Source: Dyadobacter sp. 50-39
GTDB lineage: Bacteria > Bacteroidota > Bacteroidia > Cytophagales > Spirosomataceae
Direction of reading: 5' to 3'
Length of the DNA: 64,000 nucleotides
Assembly: GCA_001898145.1 (NCBI GenBank)
Contig: MKSR01000047.1
Span: 372,001-436,000 of the forward strand
Position numbers and translations under genes: made by a program. Numbering within the stretch: the first letter of the stretch is position 1; each line of letters begins with the position of its first letter. A model generated the notes under the pieces. The model saw nothing but the letters and a program-made list of their open reading frames with translations. It was not told where the DNA came from and made no database searches. Positions 61,482 to 64,000 of the stretch are shown piece by piece.

Positions 61482-63899
61482 CTAGCCCTTGATGCGGTTT
61501 AACTCGTCTTCCGACCCGGATCTGCGGCTGCGAGCGGCTTTAATTTCCTTGCTTCCGAAGCGGTAGCTGAAATTGATCCGCAGCATTTGTCCCTCGAAGC
61601 GGAAACGAAGCCGCGTTTCGATGCCTGCATATGCCGAGTTATAGCCTCCCCGGGCCGTATGGAACACGTCGCTGAATGTTGCTTTCAGGCTTGCATTATC
61701 CTTCCAGAACTTCTTCTGCACACCCAGATCGACCATTCCCATCTGCCAGTTGTAGTCAATGCGCCGGTAGGGCGAATTGTACCATCCCGATAGCTCGATC
61801 GTCCAGCCGTTTTTGATCTTGAATGTATTCTGGCCATTGAGATTGAAGGCGGTAGTCCGGTTATTGACGACCACGCCATTATCCAGCGCGGCTTTCCACA
61901 AGTTGTGGTACCCGCTGATATTGAAATTAAAATCCCACCATTTGGTAATTGGCGTGGTAAGGCTCACGTCCAGACTGAAACCTTGCGAGTAATCAAGGTT
62001 TTCCGTGACGAAGTAAGTGCGGCTGCTATCGTAGGGAATGCGAAGTCCAACGACAGGAAACTTGGTACGGCGGTAGCCAAAGGAAGTGGTTAGGATGCCC
62101 TTGTAGACATGCGATAGTTTGAAACTATTGGCGTATTCAGGTTTTAGGAAGGGGTTGCCTTTGGCATACACCAGTTCATCGATGCGGTATTCAAACGGGT
62201 TCAGGTTCTGGTAGCTCGGGCGGTTGATGCGGCGACTGTAATTCAGGTTCCAGGTGTGATTCTTGGATGCCCTGAAAGAGATGGCGCCGCTGGGAAAGAA
62301 GTTGAGATAGGTCGTGTCGACTTTGTCGAGATCGTTGTGTTTATAGCTGGTCAGGTCGCCCAGGGATTTGGTGTGTTCCACACGGAGCCCTGCTTGCAAG
62401 TCCCACTTTTTGCCCAATGAAATGTTGTAGTTTAAGTAGGCCGCATAAACGCGCTCAAGGTATTTGAAGCGGTTGCTTCGGTTGGTGTCGATCACCTCGA
62501 CGTTTTGCAGGACATTAAAGAAATTGAATGTGTTGTCTGATTTCACATCCGATAGTTTTACACCATATCCCAGCTTGCCTTTCTTGAATGGCTGTTCATA
62601 ATCAGCCTTGAAAGATTTTATGGTAATGTCGACAGGCGTTTTGGAAACGTAGTTCCGCTCGATAGGCTCATCGCTGCTGGTCTGGAAATGGTATTTGTTG
62701 GGTTGATAGCTGATCCCACGTGATGAGAACCGGCCGTAATCGGCATCCATGTTCAATTCATGGCCTGATGTATCGGCATAACGGTAATTGACATTCACAT
62801 TAAGGTTCTTGTTCCGCTCTGGGTTGGAAGTGCGCGAGGAAAGGATCAGCGAGTCGGCACTAAGGTTGTTTCGTTTGCTGATGAATGTCTCGCTTTCTCC
62901 ACCGCCATTGTGGTTGCTGACGCGGCCGTTGGCGCTGAAACCCAGCGTGTGCCTGGAATTGATAAAGTAATCGGCACCGATTTTTGCACTGTGCGTGGTA
63001 TCGCGCCAGATGCCGTGCCACACCTTGTTGTAGGCAACATTGTTAAGGATCTGATCGTCATAGGTTGTGTTATGCCAGGCGCCCTGGTTAAAACCGTAGT
63101 TGCCGAACACATTCAGCTTCTTGTCGCGGTGGTTCAGGTTTACAGACGCGTTGTATTTTGGTGTAATGCCAAACATGCCTCCCAGGCTCACATTACCATT
63201 GGTGCCCAGTTTGGCATTCTTTTTCAGGCGGATGTTGATGATACCCAGGTCGCCGGCCGCGTCGAACTTGGCAGAAGGGTTGGTAATGATTTCAATGGCT
63301 TCGATGTCGGCCGAATTCATGCTCTTTAACGTGTAGGCAAGGTCTTTGCCGGCCAGCGGTGAAGGACGTCCGTCAATGTAGATGCGCACGCCGGTTTTGC
63401 CCCGGACCAGGATGTTTTCGTCGCGGTCGATCTGCACGCCCGGCGAGCGTTGCAGCAAGTCGAGTGCATTGGAGCCGGTGGCATTAATGCTGGCTTCCAC
63501 ATTGAAAACCACCCGGTCGTTTTTTACTTCGATCAGCGGTTTAGCAGCGGTTACCTTCACTTCGTTCAATTGTTTCGCTTCCGGGACCATGGATATGACT
63601 GGCAGATTTACATCCTTCCCCGCCACATCGAAGGCTGGCGAATGGTATAATTGCTGGCCGACCGCGGAAATGCGGATAAAATACTTGCCGTCCGGAATGC
63701 CGGCAATTTTGAATGCGCCTTTTTCATCGGCGACGTCGGCTTTTACCAGGGTGGAATCTTTGGATTGGTTCACCGAGACGGCTGCAAAGCCGACGGCCTC
63801 ATTTTGCTGGTTAGTTACAAGGCCACTGACACTGACCGTCTGGGCGAAGCCAGCAGTGGAAAGTCCATGAACCAGCAGGGTGAGTAGTATTTTTTTCAT
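61482..63899 (-). CDS. TonB-dependent-receptor-like outer-membrane barrel (OMP_b-brl_3 family)
   Basis: The protein has 805 residues. The signal peptide ends AGFAQT (residue 20). A CarboxypepD_reg-like domain (VSVSGLVTNQQNEAVGFAAVSV) at 21-105 is followed by a plug (NEVKVTAAKPLIEVKNDRVVFNVEASINATGSNALDLLQRSPGVQID, GVRIYIDGRPSPLAGKDLAYTLKSM, IEIITNPSAKFDAAGDLGIINIRLKKN). The long barrel is of the OMP_b-brl_3 type, ending LRINFSYRFGSKEIKAARSRRSG with a charged tail. Members import or assemble unknown substrates; some sit next to regulators. It has no SusD partner. It lies 87 bases upstream of the histidine kinase gene on the same strand, but that gene has its own promoter. Confidence 0.92.
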   Translation of the reverse strand: MKKILLTLLVHGLSTAGFAQTVSVSGLVTNQQNEAVGFAAVSVNQSKDSTLVKADVADEKGAFKIAGIPDGKYFIRISAVGQQLYHSPAFDVAGKDVNLPVISMVPEAKQLNEVKVTAAKPLIEVKNDRVVFNVEASINATGSNALDLLQRSPGVQIDRDENILVRGKTGVRIYIDGRPSPLAGKDLAYTLKSMNSADIEAIEIITNPSAKFDAAGDLGIINIRLKKNAKLGTNGNVSLGGMFGITPKYNASVNLNHRDKKLNVFGNYGFNQGAWHNTTYDDQILNNVAYNKVWHGIWRDTTHSAKIGADYFINSRHTLGFSANGRVSNHNGGGESETFISKRNNLSADSLILSSRTSNPERNKNLNVNVNYRYADTSGHELNMDADYGRFSSRGISYQPNKYHFQTSSDEPIERNYVSKTPVDITIKSFKADYEQPFKKGKLGYGVKLSDVKSDNTFNFFNVLQNVEVIDTNRSNRFKYLERVYAAYLNYNISLGKKWDLQAGLRVEHTKSLGDLTSYKHNDLDKVDTTYLNFFPSGAISFRASKNHTWNLNYSRRINRPSYQNLNPFEYRIDELVYAKGNPFLKPEYANSFKLSHVYKGILTTSFGYRRTKFPVVGLRIPYDSSRTYFVTENLDYSQGFSLDVSLTTPITKWWDFNFNISGYHNLWKAALDNGVVVNNRTTAFNLNGQNTFKIKNGWTIELSGWYNSPYRRIDYNWQMGMVDLGVQKKFWKDNASLKATFSDVFHTARGGYNSAYAGIETRLRFRFEGQMLRINFSYRFGSKEIKAARSRRSGSEDELNRIKG

Positions 63900-64000
63900 A
63901 AATGGCTAATATTCGTACAGCGCAAGGAGTAAGAACCGGCTTAAATGTTGCATTAGGGCATAATTTTTCTACATTTAATCCGTAAATCGACGTTCCCTCT

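Overview
The window looks like chromosomal DNA of a free-living member of the Bacteroidota, order Cytophagales, most like Dyadobacter or a relative in the Spirosomaceae. That placement is an inference. It rests on two SusC/SusD pairs plus the end of a third SusD, a secreted protease with a type IX secretion (T9SS) C-terminal tail, promoters of the TTG-N19-TAnnTTTG class, near absence of Shine-Dalgarno sequences, and about 50% GC by eye. I saw no rRNA, tRNA, CRISPR array, transposase or phage gene.

Layout. 0-8.7 kb: a SusD C-terminal end, a PepSY-like secreted protein, a heme-PQQ sugar dehydrogenase lipoprotein, an unrecognised three-gene cassette (3634-5634), a pair of small esterases on the minus strand, a lipoprotein and a Tat-exported aldo/keto reductase. 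8.7-12.8 kb: a quinoprotein dehydrogenase with a built-in cytochrome c domain behind a sialate O-acetylesterase. 13-17.6 kb: surface-glycan genes, namely an MsbA-type ABC exporter and two tandem GT2 glycosyltransferases in one operon, met tail to tail by a third glycosyltransferase. 17.9-20.2 kb: a diadenylate-cyclase-like protein converging on DNA polymerase IV. 20.3-22.5 kb: a T9SS-exported pappalysin-type metalloprotease.

23.3-30.2 kb: a likely operon of SusC, SusD and a 5'-nucleotidase split into two genes in reversed order, which suggests uptake of nucleotides or other phosphoesters. 30.3-33.2 kb: cytochrome P450 and a Na+/H+ antiporter. 33.7-39 kb: a SYLF lipid-binding protein, a KTSC protein, a TonB receptor and a GMC oxidoreductase. 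39.2-45.2 kb: a minus-strand run of a DUF1553/DUF1549 cytochrome protein, a DUF1501 protein and an esterase. 45.9-49.1 kb: a YpfJ-type zinc peptidase, a single-domain response regulator and a PAS histidine kinase. 49.2-53.9 kb: a second SusC/SusD pair. 54-56.4 kb: an exported metallo-beta-lactamase-fold protein and small unknown genes. 56.4-64 kb: zinc alcohol dehydrogenase, an outer-membrane barrel, a DeoR regulator facing a DUF4406 gene across a two-site operator, a membrane histidine kinase and a TonB-dependent barrel.

Common threads are import of complex organic matter through the outer membrane and periplasmic oxidation of sugars and alcohols (PQQ, heme c, FAD). Points most worth following up are the diadenylate-cyclase-like gene, the reversed split nucleotidase, the DeoR operator, a dispersed TGAATGA-bordered intergenic repeat, two microprotein candidates too short for ordinary gene calling, and the unrecognised cassettes at 3.6-5.6 kb and 55.8-56.4 kb.
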